64,000 bases of DNA from Udeniomyces pyricola (GCA_039545295.1 BCIK01000004.1:993389-1057388); one strand, 5' to 3'. Counted from the first letter of the stretch, positions 1-12,430 are shown. Notes: generated from the letters alone by a model not told the origin. A program made the numbers and translations.

Positions 1-542
1 CGACCGGGAGAGGGTATCATCAGCTATCACCTATATATATGGCTAGGTGATCATACATATTCAGGAAATTGGATGTTTCTCTTCCTTCTGTTTTTAAATT
101 ACTCAAAATCAACGGTTTTACATTGACACATAAATAGATAGACAGACAAAAAAAGAAACATGAATGAAAATCTGATAGATCGGATCGATAGAATTAAAAC
201 AAAAACAGAACAAGAACAAGACGTGATGAAGAAGCGCGCTTATAGAGTTTTGTATATATTAAAAAGGCTAACATCTGTAGGGTTTCATAGTGAGCGAGGT
301 TTTATCGATGACCCCCGGTTGGAGTCTGAGAGGATCGATCAAGGGGAGCGAGAAGAGAAGAGAAGAATGAGGTTACAGTGTTCAACAAAAGAAAAAAAAA
401 AGAGAAAAAAAAGAACGAAACAGGCAAGAACAGAATCAAAAAGAAAACATGAAAAAGGAAGTTCTTCTTCTCTTGATGTGTGTCATTTGTCGTCATTCCT
501 TTCTTCTTCTTCTTTTTTTTCTTTCTGGTTCTGTTTTTATTT

Positions 543-2465
543 TTACTCGTCGCCGTACTCGAGCGTCATCTTGTTGGCGCTGAGCGAGGTTCCACCGGTG
601 ATGTAGAAAGCCGAGGTAGGAGCTCTACTCAGATTGGATTCGCGCCAGTGAATGACCAAAACGATGGGGGGAAAAAACGAAGGAATGAGAAACGGAAAAG
701 ACAGGGGGAGGAGGGGGGAGGAGAAGAGACAGCATGAGTTTGGTTTTCCTCTTTCTCTTTGTTTCGTTTCGGAAGGAGAAGAAGAGGGAAAGAAGGAGGG
801 GAAGGGGGGAGGAGGTACTGCTTTTGTGCAGCGTGGGAGATTGATATATCACGGGGGCAAAGAGCAAGCTGGGTGCGAGTGTAGATGAACTCGAGAGCGA
901 GAGGGGGAAAAAAAAAGAACGAACCCTTCCATGTAGATGAACGTCTCCTTAGCCTCGCACGACTTGCCAAGGGTCACATCGAGGTACGCTTGAACACTAC
1001 GTTTTCGCAAAGGAGTAAGAATGGTCGAACCAGCAGACAAAAAACAAGTCAGTGTGGGAAGAAGAAAAGAAAACCAGAAATACGTGAAAGAGAATAAAAA
1101 AAGATGAGGACGAAACTGAGCTCCTTCGGGAATGCCCTTGTTCTTGAGCGACCGGATGGCGACGCCCAATCCAAGTGAAGGGCCGAGTCGTTCGCTTGGT
1201 AAATTGAGAAGAAAAAAGTGTGAAGAAGGTAGGATAGATCAATTTCGAGCGCTACCAAGAGCAAACTAGGAAGGCTGAGATGAATAATGAGATGGACAAA
1301 CGTTTGACCAGCTCGACCGTCAGTCGTTCGCCAGTTGACGATGAGGTGCGACGAGTAAGCGCCCTGTGATTGCATGCCCGAAAGAAATGGATTGAATGTA
1401 TGATTAGAGACGCGTCGACGCACACAAGGAGCATGCTAGGAACCAAGGGACAGGGAAAACATCGTCCAAGGAAGATGGGTGAGGACCCCCGGGAAAAGGC
1501 CATGGAAAGAGATCCTCTACCTCCTCCTTCGCTCTTTCTCGCGTCCTTCTTGATCAATTTGAAGAACAAAAGAGGAGAGAAACCCGAAACACAGCAAACC
1601 AGCCGACCAAGGACCTAACGCTCTCTTTCCCACTTACCGATTGCTTGATGATGAAGGCCGAGATGGGGAACAACTGTCCCGCCGTCGTTCCATGGGGGTT
1701 GAATGTTCCCCTTGCGGCGGTACTCTCGACAGACGTCCTTGGGCTAACGGGAGCTGCGCCTCCTCGACCAACGGGCGTCGTGTAATGCGAAGGGGGTTGA
1801 AGAGCCGGGCCAGGAACAACGACACTAGATTGCTGAGCGGCAGCAGCAAGAGGCACAGCATGTTGTGGTTGTTGAGCGGCAGCAGCAAGGGGCACAGCAT
1901 GTTGTGGTTGCTGTTGCTGCTGGTGGTGGTCGAAAGAGTGTTGGGGCAACGAGGACACATCCGTGGCGGCATAGTGAGGTTGAGCGTTCGACGGGGCAAA
2001 CGTCGGGGTCTCAACGACCGGCGGCGACACCTGCTGCTGTTGATACTGCTGTTGGGGAATAGGTTGCTCTCGGTGCTCGGAGAACGAGGTCGTTTGGACC
2101 GGGACGTGCTCTCCCACACCGGGGATCGTTTGAGGGTGGGAATGAACGATTTGCTCGGGGTGGGTGTAGTAAGCGACGTCGTGAGTGGAACCGTTGCCGG
2201 ATCCAGTCGTGTTCGGGTAGTGCTCGGATGGGTCAACGGCGGAGGGAGTCGACTCGGTAAGGTTAGATCCGGCGGTAGGATGGAAAGTCCGGTTGGGATC
2301 AGAGTAAGAAGGGATAGACATGGTTGTGGGCGATGTTGTTGTTGTTGTGGTTGTTGCTGATAAGTTGCGTCGAGTAGATGGTGATGGTAGTGAGACAGAT
2401 GACCGAAAGGGGAAGGTGGTTGAACGAAGGCGACGGAAGAAATAGGGAACAGGATCGTCACTCAT
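543..2465 (-). CDS. Gln/Ala/Pro-rich protein with a compact conserved-looking C-terminal domain, function unknown
   Basis: I do not recognise this protein. The long first exon (2465 to 1638) encodes a disordered region rich in Ser, Thr, Pro, His and Gln, with two copies of a 13-residue unit containing PQHAVPL. Four short exons follow, at about 1363-1302, 1190-1110, 990-920 and 627-543. By phase they join into a roughly 120-residue folded-looking domain with the segments HLIVNWRTTDGR, LGLGVAIRSLKNKG, LDVTLGKSCEAK and FYITGGTSLSAN, ending MTLEYGDE at a TAA stop. The first intron has a GTAAGTG donor; the next donors are weak (GTTTGT, GTCCTC), so the inner exon edges are uncertain. A downstream Met at 2321 (MSIPSYSD) is an equally plausible start. 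Alternating hydrophobic residues in the C-terminal part hint at a beta-rich fold, which is inference only. Confidence 0.55.
1835..1912. repeat. Two tandem copies of a 39-nt coding repeat
   Basis: Two near-identical 39-nt units lie head to tail inside the first exon of the Gln-rich gene and keep its frame. Each encodes the 13-residue PQHAVPLAAAAQQ unit on the minus strand. The copies differ at only a few bases, which suggests a recent tandem duplication or slippage in a low-complexity coding region. Confidence 0.85.
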
Positions 2466-3623
2466 TCTTCCTCGATCGCTTCGGATGATCCATCATGACA
2501 TCAACCAAGTCTAGACTCACCTAGATGACGTCAACCTCTCGATTGATCTAAATATCTCGGCTTTCAGCTTTCTCTTCTTGATTTTACATCCGACATCCTT
2601 GCCATTGCTTGCCAGATCCATATTCAATATTCAATGCCGGCCGCCAGCTTTCGCTTGTCTACATGGCTTGTATAAGCTTGCAGCCGCTTACAGTGATATA
2701 TAGCTGTACGTCGCGCACCAAATAAAGCAAGAACGCAATATCGCGTGGGCGCCGGACGCGTCGCGGAAACTCAAGAAAGACACCTGTCGACTACGTACGT
2801 GACGTATGTACACTAGCGCTTCTTTGAATGGTACGTATGTAGCTAGCTAGACCGAATGATAAAATTCTGCGATGCTACCAACTGAGAGCCAAGCAACGTG
2901 AACAAGATGGACGAGAGACTCGACCGAGTCGAATTAAGAAAGATCAAGACAGAAGAAGAAGAAAGATCGAAGAAAAAAAGAACAAAAAAAAAAAGGAAAA
3001 GAACAGAAACCTCTGACGTTATGACCAAGATTATATCATCATCCACGGCGACTCGATCACATAGAGAACGTGAAGTAAAACAAAAGAAAAAGAGCAACTA
3101 GGATCGATCGATCAAGGAAAGGAACAAAGAAGAAAGGCAAGTGAAGAAAAAACAAAGAAGGAAGAAAGAGAGAAAAAGAAACAAGAGATAAAGAAAAACA
3201 ACTCAAAAGACCGAAGAGCAGGACGAAAACGACTTTGGGAGAAAAATGGATGAATCGAAGAGACTCTCGATCGTCCTCATTGGACCGCACGACCTGCACG
3301 TTCCCAGCCTCCTCCCTAAAAAAAAAAAAAGACTACAACGGCATCTAACTACTAAGCGAAGGGTAAGCAAAGAACGGAAACGACAAGAGAAGTACTAGCA
3401 CGTCTGTCGAGCGTTTTGCACAAGTACAGTATCTGTATTCCCCTTCCCTCTTTTGAATCGATGTGTTTTTCCTTTCTTCCTTTTTTTTTTTCCAACCCGG
3501 CCTGACTGACTGACTGACTGAGGCCCTTCACGCTCTTCTCTCCCACCTTTTTCCCTCGACATCGCAATCCAACACAAGAAGACAAGAAGAAACAAGAAGA
3601 AAAACGCCCTTCCGATCCATCTC
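2466..3623. other. Intergenic region, promoter of the Gln-rich gene and 3' flank of PP2C
   Basis: Both neighbours are on the minus strand, so this stretch should hold the upstream region of the Gln-rich gene and the 3' UTR of the phosphatase gene. From 2900 to 3300 the plus strand is strongly purine-rich (AAG/GAA runs), and the ORFs there are Lys/Arg-rich low complexity that I do not believe. An ACGCGT hexamer occurs at 2756-2761, about 290-440 bp upstream of the candidate starts. No other gene was seen. Confidence 0.5.
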
Positions 3624-6600
3624 TTATTTGGTGTTTTGGTTGTTGCTCGACAACTCCGGGTGACTCGGCACGAGAGGAGATCCAATACTCGCGAGACTCT
3701 GGGTCCCGCCGCTCGGCGAGGTGGAGTTGGACGTCGAGCTTGGAGAATCCGTTATCGGAGGCGTCGTCACCGTCCTCGAGGAAGACCGCGGCTCATCCGA
3801 GGAAGAAGGCAGAATCTCGACCGAGCCGGATTTTGAAGGGTCCGTCGGGATCGTCGACGTTTCGGAAACGGCCTTCTACAAGGTCAATAGGGTAGAAAGG
3901 AGAGACAAAAAAATGAGAAACAAGACAAAATGTCAACATAAGAACCTCCATTGCGTCATATATTGTCCTTCGCCCGTCGTAGCTCTTCTATCCGGCGTCC
4001 AAAGAAGAGACGTAGCAACAATAGAGAAAAGGCCTCTCACCTTGGCTCCCTCATCACCCATGCTCTCATCCGTGTCACTCTCCTCGTCTTCATCCTCACC
4101 ATCGCCCGTCATCGAGCTGAGCGTAATGCCCGAAGCCTTGAGAATCTCCTGAAGGGTCATGCCACCGGCCATCATCTTTCCCCCAGCCCCGCTTACGAGG
4201 TCTTGCAAGTTGGCCGCCACGCCCGACGCCTTTTCGGCCGCGCTCGAAGCGGCAGAGTTGACGGACGAGTTCGGCACCCGGTCGTACTTGGGAGCCGTCT
4301 TGAAGCAGTCGGCAACCGATTCAGGAGTAGCGTAGCCAACCTGACGAGATAAGAAATGAACGAGTAGTAGGTCAAGGAGAGAGAGGGAGGTGGAGGGAAC
4401 AAAAAAAGTACATGAAAGTGAGCTCAGCCAGTTGAATTACACAACGGAACACCCGCAGACAGGACAGATTCAACGTCATCTTGAACACATACCTGATCCT
4501 CGACTCTCTTCTTGACCCAAGCGGCCCACTCCTCCTCCGTCTTGCCGTTCAAGACGGCGACGACGACGACGGTCATGTTGTCACATCCCACCCCGCCCAG
4601 CTCCGAGTCGGGTGCCAGGCACTTTTCCATCATGTTCTCGGCGATCCGCGTGAGGGAATCTCCATTGGCAATGGCTCTTCGGGTGAAATCAACAACCTGT
4701 TGCGAGGAGAGGCAGTCCCAGATACCTAGGAAGAAGAAGAAGATTGAAATTAAGAGAGAATTCCCAAGAAGGCCGCGTCTCAAAGATCAGCCATGGGAAC
4801 GTTTGGGCTTCGGAAACAGAGTCCGCTCACGATCAACCCATCAACCGGTCTCCCTCTAATATCTGATATCGGTTGACTCACCGTCACACGCGACGACAAT
4901 GAACTCCTCCTCTCCCGTGGATTGGTGGACGATGATGTCCGGGTTGACGGTGACGACCTGGTGCTCGGCATCGAGCGAGTAGTTCTGCTTGAATTCAAAG
5001 TCACCAACCGCTCTCGAGAGAGCAAGGTTTCCTATTGAACAAGAAAAAAAAAGGGGGAACAGCGAAACCCAACCAAACCACCGCAATCACTCTGTCAGCC
5101 CTTTTCGTCCCCATCGACCCAACACGTTTCCCAGCCCACTCTGCTTAAGAAAAGAAGAAGAGAAAAACTTCTCCCGATGGACCCTCATCGTTCAGGATTG
5201 GAAAAAGCGCAAAGTGACGACTCTGATCGAAACGACGCACCATTAACACGTCCAAATTCAACAAAGCCCCCAGCGGCCGAGATCCTCTCGCTTTCCTCCT
5301 TGTTCGTCGGCTTGTGATCGTGCGAGAGAGGCTCCTCCTTACCTGCGACCGAGATGAGGGCCCTCGAGTCTCCAGAGTTGGCCTGACGTTTCCAAGAAAA
5401 GAAAGACGAGCGTGTATCAGGACCAGGAAGGAACAAGCGGATGGACAGCACGAGAATCCGAACCAAAAAAAAAAAAACACAAAAGGGAGAAAAGAAAAAC
5501 GAGGAAAGCAGAGAAGACAACTGACGCAAATGATTCGGTTATCTTCGGTCACCAAGACGGCGACGGCCGTGCAGCCAGAAGGGTCGTTCATGTACTCGGG
5601 GTCTACACACACACATACACACGTCAAGAGAAGCGATCGTTCATGATGACAAGCCGTCCAATACCATCAGCCATCTATCACACGCCTGCACTGTTTGTTT
5701 CCTGCAAGTCAAAGCAACAAAGCGAACGCGGCCACCGCAGTCGAGGAGATGGGAACTGGAGGGGAAGGAGTGTTGGGTCGAAGAACACGGCACTCACCAG
5801 CTCGAAGATCTTCATCCGTCGAGAGGAACGCTCGCCTCATGGCATCCTCGTATTGACCGGCAGCATACGACGGCAACTTGGCCAGTCGGTTGTGAAGGGT
5901 CGCGCCGGTGTACTTGGCTACGGTCGAGCCTGTAAAGCGAAGAAGCAGAGAAGAGTGGGAAGGAGGGGGGTAGGGGGGAGCAAGGAGAGGGCGATAAGGA
6001 TGGACAAACACGCGAATGAGATGGAAGCAAATAAATTGATCGTTGATTAGTGAGGTATCGTACAAGCCGGCACGAACAGAAAAAGAGGAAAGCAAAAACA
6101 AGACCAGGAGCAAATGGACAATCTAGTGCCCTCAAGGTGGGGAGGGGGGGGGACCAAGAAAGAAAGAAAGAAAGACGACGTACCGCCATGTCCGTCGTAA
6201 ACGGCGAAGAAGGCCGGATGAACCTTGCCGTCGTCCATCTTTTGGGCGGCTTCCGTCGTTTGGATGGATGGGTTCGCATCGAGGGAAGCGTCCTCGGACG
6301 CGGGCGGAAGAGAAAGGATGGTCGCGTGGGCATCCTCCATCGCTACGCGGGTCGGGAATGGGCGGTAGAACCAAATGAGAAAGATGAGTAAGGTGATGAT
6401 TTGGTTAACAAGTATGTTACGTATGAAATCATGTTGTTTCGCCTTGGGATCGACGCGTCAAGAGTGACCAAGGGAAGGAGCAGGGATAGAGAGAGCGACG
6501 AAAGGATGATGCCTATCTCGCTTTGAAGGACAACAGCGGAGAGGGACGGCTTGGACGTTGACGTCAAGAGGTTTTCCCCTTCCTTGGCCCTCGCTTGTCC

Positions 6601-7468
6601 CCTTGTCCCCTTTCCCAGTGCCCCCTCCTTGCTTTCCATCCCACCCAGGGTCTGGCAATTAAGTCCAGATAACGATGCACGACTCTCTCTTGCCCATCGC
6701 CACGTAAACCACGTTGAATTTGTGATGAACAGCGTTCAGAATGCCGTCTATCTAGACTCTGGATGGACCGAGCGACCCCTCTCGGCCAACCTCGGATGGC
6801 ATCTCATCGGCCGGCGCCCCCTCACGCACCCTCTCTTCCTCCCTCTGGACAACCCTCCATATCACCTTCACTATAATCCCCTCCCCCCTGTTCCCCTTAA
6901 GAACATCCTGAGGATCCAATCTGAATTCCAAGCGTATACCTACACCACCACCAACAACAACAACGGCACACGACCAAAAGGGGGAAGATCACTTACTTAT
7001 CCGCCAACCTTGCATCTCACTGAAGGCGTAAGCGAATCGGTTCGAAGAACCCTTAGCGGTGTGCTTGTCGACGACTAAAGGGATGGCATGGTGATTAGGT
7101 CGTGCGCCCGTTTGGAGATGAGGGAGAAAAGGACGAAGTGGATGGGATGGGATATTGTCGTTGGATGTGTGGGATAGATGTATGAAGGGAGTGAGGAGAC
7201 GAGGAGAGAGGAGAAGAAGATATATGCGAGCAAAGCAAGGGAGAAGAGAATAAGCCGGGACCATCAAAGACCGGAATGGGACATAGATACAAGAGCCACA
7301 CAGACAGCCAGCCAGCCAGCCAGTCAGTCGCAGGGAGAGAGAAAGAGAGGGAGAGGGAGAGAGAGAGGGAAACGAACCAGGCTCGGAGAGTGTTTGACCC
7401 TGGAGGATACGAACGACGTAAGCAAAGGCAAAACGTCTCTCGCCAGACGTAAAACTCGTTCTCACCAT
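3624..7468 (-). CDS. PP2C-type Ser/Thr protein phosphatase, Ptc2/Ptc3 family
   Basis: Metal-dependent (Mg/Mn) phosphatase that in yeasts counteracts stress MAPK and checkpoint kinases. About ten exons assemble into a full PP2C domain: MGQTLSEP start, EMQGWRITMEDAH, VYDGHGG (metal-binding Asp and Gly), [32 protein letters not shown] and [13 protein letters not shown] disordered acidic, Ser-rich tail follows and ends NNQNTK-stop. The coding sequence starts with an ATG at 7468-7466 that is followed directly by a GTGAG donor; the next exon (7399-7378) begins GGTCAA, giving Met-Gly-Gln. Gly2 fits N-myristoylation, as expected for this subfamily. The 5' introns are long for this genome (66, 303 and 654 nt). 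The metal-binding Asp residues I can place are intact, so an active enzyme is likely. PTC2 and PTC3 cannot be distinguished from sequence alone. Confidence 0.93.
7400..7465 (-). other. 66-nt intron placed directly after the start codon of PP2C
   Basis: The sequence reads ATG then GTGAGAACG at the 5' end and ends CCTCCAG before GGTCAAAC. Removing it joins Met to Gly-Gln-Thr-Leu-Ser-Glu-Pro, the N-terminus expected for Ptc2/Ptc3 proteins. No in-frame Met precedes GQTLSEP inside its own 22-nt exon (7399-7378), so the upstream ATG exon is needed for the start. Confidence 0.8.
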
Positions 7469-8231
7469 AGTGTGTTTGTTGAAAAGTCTTTTGTTGTGCG
7501 GTTGAGGAGTGTGTTAGCGGAAGAAGTGGGCTGGAAGGAAAGGAGGAGGACGACAGATGGGAAGGGAGGAAGGGAGCTTGTTGGATGAGCAGGGATCGAA
7601 GGTGATGAGGACGTGTCGTTGGTGGGCGAGAATGCCACCTCGCTCATCACGCATATCATCAGAGACNCGCTCATCCGGCCTACTGGGCCATCACGAAGAG
7701 CGCGCCCAGCCCAGGCTCGGCTGTTTTTTTTTTTTTTTTGTGCTTTGTGTTTTTTTTTTCTTCTTCTTTTTATTTTGTTTTCTTCTCTCTCTCTTTCCTT
7801 GTCTTTGGAGAGTATCGTGTTCAACTTCTCGGTCTCTCGATCCTTACCACGGTGACGCCATCAGACCTCTATCAGTCGGCACATCTTATAGCCGTATATA
7901 CATACGCGCGTCGTCTGAATCATATATATCACAATCACGACGCTCAACTCTACACGTGTAAATATCATGCCTACAAAACATTCTTCAACCTACTCGACCC
8001 ATCATTCAAACCCGCTTGCATATATTTATACATATACCTATATAATATGCACCTACAGAGGTTGATGATGAATCAGACCCTCGTGGCACACCAACCATCA
8101 TGTCTGCAGACTGCATATATATACATGTATCGTCGTCAACTTCCTTTCCTTGCTTTATTCGTCTCGGTTCCTTTCCACAATTCCCCGAATGCAACTATAA
8201 AGATATTTGAAAAGACAACAATGAAGAACGG

Positions 8232-8283
<52 letters not shown>

Positions 8284-8690
8284 GAGACTGAGAAGGATGG
8301 TTTCAATCAGCCACAAGACAAAGGAAACCAAGGGGACGAGGGAGGAGGAAAGAGGGGGAAAGGATGAGGAGCAGTGCAAGGGTAGAACGGAGAATCACAA
8401 AAACAAGGGTGTGGAAAGGTGAAAGAAAAGGTAGGGGAGAAGAGGAAAGAATATAGGCCAGGAAGCAAAATGCAAAAAAAAAAGAAATCGAGGCGAAACT
8501 AGAAAGAGTGCGACAGAGAACACGCTCGAATGTGGTTCGGTGACGATCAGAATGAGTAGACTCCATGAGGAGGAGAAAATAAGGAGGAGAAAGAAGTGAA
8601 AGAGCAAAGGAGGCAGATGACGCAATGACGACAAACGATTGGCGATTGGAGAAGAAAATGAACTCAAAAAGATGAAACCGAACTATGGTT
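7469..8690. other. Intergenic region, PP2C promoter and 3' flank of the mitochondrial carrier gene
   Basis: About 1.2 kb lies between two minus-strand genes. The part near 7469-7660 should be the PP2C 5' UTR and promoter. The rest is AT-rich and repetitive: a 16-T run near 7724, a GA microsatellite at 8237-8278 and several TATA-like stretches between 7890 and 8130. One ambiguous base is at 7667. The ORFs here are Phe/Ser-rich low complexity with no recognisable product. Confidence 0.5.
8237..8278. repeat. (AG)21 dinucleotide microsatellite
   Basis: An uninterrupted 42-nt AG run lies in the 3' flank of the mitochondrial carrier gene. It does not overlap any coding exon I support. Confidence 0.95.
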
Positions 8691-8755
8691 CTACAATCCA
8701 AGCTTGCGTTTCGATTCTTCGTAGACCTGTTATGTATAAGACGCAAGCCGGAACG

Positions 8756-8786
<31 letters not shown>

Positions 8787-11700
8787 CCAGGTGACCCAAA
8801 GAGGTGGAAAAAAGAAGAAGGAAAAAGGATGACAAAAAAAACCGTCAACGATCAAGTAAAAGCAGATGAAGAAACGGACAAGTTTTCTTTCTTGGACTTA
8901 CGACGTAAGATATCGATACGGCCGGAACGACTTTTGCCAACGTGACAGTCAAGCCTCGATACATGCCTCGCCACCCTTCTTTGGCCATCGTCTTTTGCAA
9001 CACGTCGTAAAACCCGTCGTACGTTTGCGGGTGGCCCGTCGATCCTGAGGCTTGAAGCTTCGTGCGAAGCAAGTTAATGGCTGTGTTGAGATCCGGGGTT
9101 GGTCGATGCCGTGGTCGAGCGTAGAGGATAAGTTCAAGGGGAAGGAGAAGGGAGACAGGACAAGTGAATGAGTCCCCATATAGTTACTCTAGAAAGACGA
9201 CATGAGCTGAAGTAGGGGTCAAGGGAATTTGGAGCGAGGACGAACGATAAACTGAGGTCGCTCCGACACCTCCCGATAAAGCACCAAACGAGAGCGTGGC
9301 GTAGGTCTCGGGCTCGTCTATGCTGAAATGGCGGCAGTAGGCCATTTTCCTGAACATCATAACGAGGAAGAAAATGTAACGTCAGTGATGGAGAGAGTGG
9401 GGATGCAAAAGAGTGGGTGTTGAGACACGTACAGCGTCTCAAATGTGCTCATATCGATGGCTGCATAAGGGAAGACGCCAACGAGACTCAGCTATAAAGC
9501 GAGAGCAGAGCGGATGAGAAAATAAGCATTTGTCATCAGTCAGTATCTGGTCATACATCACTTGGCCGAAACACGTGAGAAAGGAGGACGCAGCGAAAAT
9601 TCCTTACCGTCAGACCTCGGTAGTACCTCGCCACTCCGCCGTTAGCCCACATGTTGGCGGCTGTACGCAGGAGGACTTTTGAGCTGTGGTCCGAGCCGGC
9701 CGTCGTCATGTGCTGAGTCTTGAGCGTTTCGAGCTGAACGTTACCAGATGAAATTCGTCAGATGCCAAGATGAAAAGCGCCCAGACTCGAGCCAGAATTC
9801 CAAGCATAGCGAAAGGGCCGCATAGAAGGCATGGACATACAGGATAGATCGCGAATTGACTCGAGATACCACCAAGTCCACCAGAGAGGAACCGGGATGA
9901 GCCCGAAATCATCGACTGATCGTCAACCTTATCCCAATACCGCGCGAGGAACCGTTTCTGATAAAGTTCATTAAGCACAGATCAACCAGACAGACAGGGA
10001 GATTGCCAAAGGGAGAGGTCAGGAAATATGACCAGGATACGCAAAGCAGCCAAGTGACATTTTGAGTCAATTCAAAGCGACGCACCGAGCTCTCGTACGA
10101 AAAGAACTTGATAGCCGATTCAGGCATGATCTTGATACTAAGATGAGCAACAGAGAAATACGATGGTATCAATCATTCCGTTCTTTCCACCGTACAGTGC
10201 CTTGATACCCTCTTTGACCTCAGAAAGCAGAGAAAAATGAAGCAGTCAACCCAACTCACACATTCAGACCATTACCGACCCAAAACGCCCGGACCCCGCC
10301 GCCATTCAGGTACAACCGCATCACCGCGCGCTTGAGGTTGGCGATACCAGAGAACGTCTTTTCGAGCACCGGCTTGACGTCCGAGGTCGAGGACGGGGTC
10401 GAATCCGTGATGAGGAATACTTTGAGTCGATCGAATGGCGCAGTGGCCGTTCGCGAAACTGCAAAGCACAGAGATGCAATCCAAGGCAAAGATGAACCAA
10501 GTGCGTGAGCAGCTGAGGGCATGTTTGAACGAAACGTCCGCGACAGTGGTTCCACCAACGTCAAACAGGGCAAAGTTGCACGTACCCGCTCCTGCGATTC
10601 CGCCCGCCGCCAAAAACTTGAGGGCGACGATTCCGCTGATGCCATTCTGATCCTCCTCCTCGTCCTCCTCTTCCTCCTCGTCCATATGAGGCTCATCTCC
10701 AGTCGACCCAGCTGCGCTCGATGAAGGTGCAGCGAGGGGATTTGAGCTGCTGCCTTGGCTGCTCGAGCTGGCATCCGACGAGTCGTCCGACTGCGGGGCA
10801 GGTGACGGTGGAGGTTTTGGTTTCGTAGGTGATGGTGGCGGGTTCGGGAACGAGGGAGAGAGGTCGCCTTCCGAGTTGACCCGAGCGGCCCCTCGACCAT
10901 CTGGATAGCGTTTACGAACTTGATAGAACTGTTGGGTTAAAGATTCATGTGCGTGCGAGAGAAAGACAGAAAGGCAATGAGATGTGAGATCGACTATAGG
11001 CCAGGACACAGTGGGGTCAGGATCATCTATCAGGACCGTTTCGCGACGGACCTTGTAGATCTCGGGGACCGAAGCACTCCGAGGCAGCATGAGAAGCATA
11101 TCTCGGAACTCGACCCAAGAGATCTGCTTGCTGTGAAGATGGTCGGATGCCAGCGCCTCCTTGCCGTTCGACAGGAACGAGACAAACTCGGAGAGTGTTG
11201 TTGGGGTGAGGACGATGTCTGTACGATTTAGAGGAGATAAATCATTCGCGAGTGGTTGGATAGCCGCGGTTGAAAGCAAATTAGTAACGAAATCACTCAG
11301 ATGCAGAGCCAGATGACGATGATAGGAACGAAGGTGATAGGTAAGGGTTAGAAACCGCACCTGCCCGGCGAAGAGCCGCTCGCATATCCTCAATATCAAG
11401 CACTCCGTCATTGTTCCTATCAAGATCATGGAAAGCCTGCCAGAGTTCTGGTGGATGTGGATGGAAGAAGCCAAGGGAGGGCAAAAATCAGCACGCGACT
11501 CGGCTTAGACCAAACCCCAGAAGTAGGACCTGGCCTAGACTGCGATGATGATGTGTAGCAAGTACGATATATGAATGGACATCTCGCGCCTCGGCGTAGA
11601 TCTCATGTCCTGTGGCATGATCCATCACTTAGAGGACCGGATGATTTCTTTCCTTCTCATCATCAGAGTAGAAACCACACGGTCAAAGGAGGATCCCACG

Positions 11701-12430
11701 AACCTGCTTCCTTCTCCCAAAGATACGTCCTGAAACCCTTCCAATCCACGACCTTCTCGCCCCGAGTCGACGAGGCTGCTCCCCCGCCAGCGCCGTCTCT
11801 TTTGTCATCCGGTTGGAGACCCTCGCCTGCGAATTCTCTCGAATCCGGATGGAGAGGTTCAGCCATGCACCGACGGATGAGTTCGTCTTCGTAGAGCCTT
11901 CGGAGAGCATCGGCCCTTTCCGGCGATAGCGTCGTCGAAAGGCCGGGCGTGCTAGGAGGCGATGCCGGCGGATGGCTGGAATTGGTAGGAAGCGATGAAC
12001 CTGTGGGCGACGATGGTGGAATGGAAATGGCAGCAAAGATGTGGTTGGGCATGGGACTTGGTTGCGGTGGTATTGACGACGAGCTGGCTAGGGAGGCGGG
12101 CGAGGAGGTAGCGGGCGAGCAAGGGGAAGAGGATGAAGGACTGCTACTGCTGCTCCGACCGCTCGCGTCCTTGTAAGGGACTCGTTCCCATAGCTCCCTC
12201 AGCTTGGCCTCGCGGGCTTCGCGACCTTCTTGGGCACGAAACGCTGTGAGAGCCGGTGGGACACCCGCCTGACGTTCTGCTGAGGCACATGGAAGAGGTG
12301 GAGGGTTGCTCGATGAGGCGGACGGGGCAGGCGAAGGGGAGGCCATGGCGTCGAGACGGGGATGTACGATGTGGTTCGGCAAGCCGAAATGGAGGACAGA
12401 TCGTTTGGCTTGCTTGTTCCAGAAACTCAT
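8691..12430 (-). CDS. SAL1: EF-hand (calcium-regulated) mitochondrial ATP-Mg/Pi carrier, Sal1/SCaMC family
   Basis: Inner-membrane carrier expected to exchange ATP-Mg for phosphate, gated by cytosolic calcium through N-terminal EF-hands. A Ser/Pro-rich N-terminus from MSFWNKQ is followed by an EF-hand loop DRNNDGVLDIED near 11400, a second EF-like segment (ISWVEFRDMLLMLP) near 11100, and an acidic Asp/Glu linker near 10670. Three carrier repeats follow with PX[D/E]XX[K/R] signatures: APFDRLKV, LETLKTQ after a FAIYP exon end, and YPLNLLRTKLQ. The third repeat has Asn in place of the acid, as I recall for Sal1-type carriers. IMPESAIKFFSYE and FWVGNGLNV are also typical. The last small exon ends YEESKRKLGL-stop. 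The gene is split into many exons; the order matches the family and I see no frameshift. The N-terminus is longer than usual and low complexity, so the start is the least certain part. Confidence 0.92.
8757..8784. repeat. 28-nt poly(A) run inside the last intron of the carrier gene
   Basis: An uninterrupted A run (T on the coding strand) lies just upstream of the 3' splice site of the final carrier exon. On the transcript it becomes a long polypyrimidine tract before the acceptor that leads to the VYEESKRKLGL exon. Confidence 0.9.

Noticed and set aside
6551..7078. 175-codon plus-strand ORF inside the phosphatase gene
   Set aside because: It lies largely in the 654-nt intron and antisense to an exon; the composition is Pro/Ser low complexity with no family resemblance.
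7738..8238. 166-codon Phe-rich plus-strand ORF
   Set aside because: Driven by T-rich low-complexity sequence; no domain, and it lies in the 5' region of the phosphatase gene.
8755..8790. Poly(A) as a retrotransposon tail
   Set aside because: No reverse transcriptase, LINE or SINE body or target-site duplication is visible, and the run serves as a polypyrimidine tract for the adjacent splice site.
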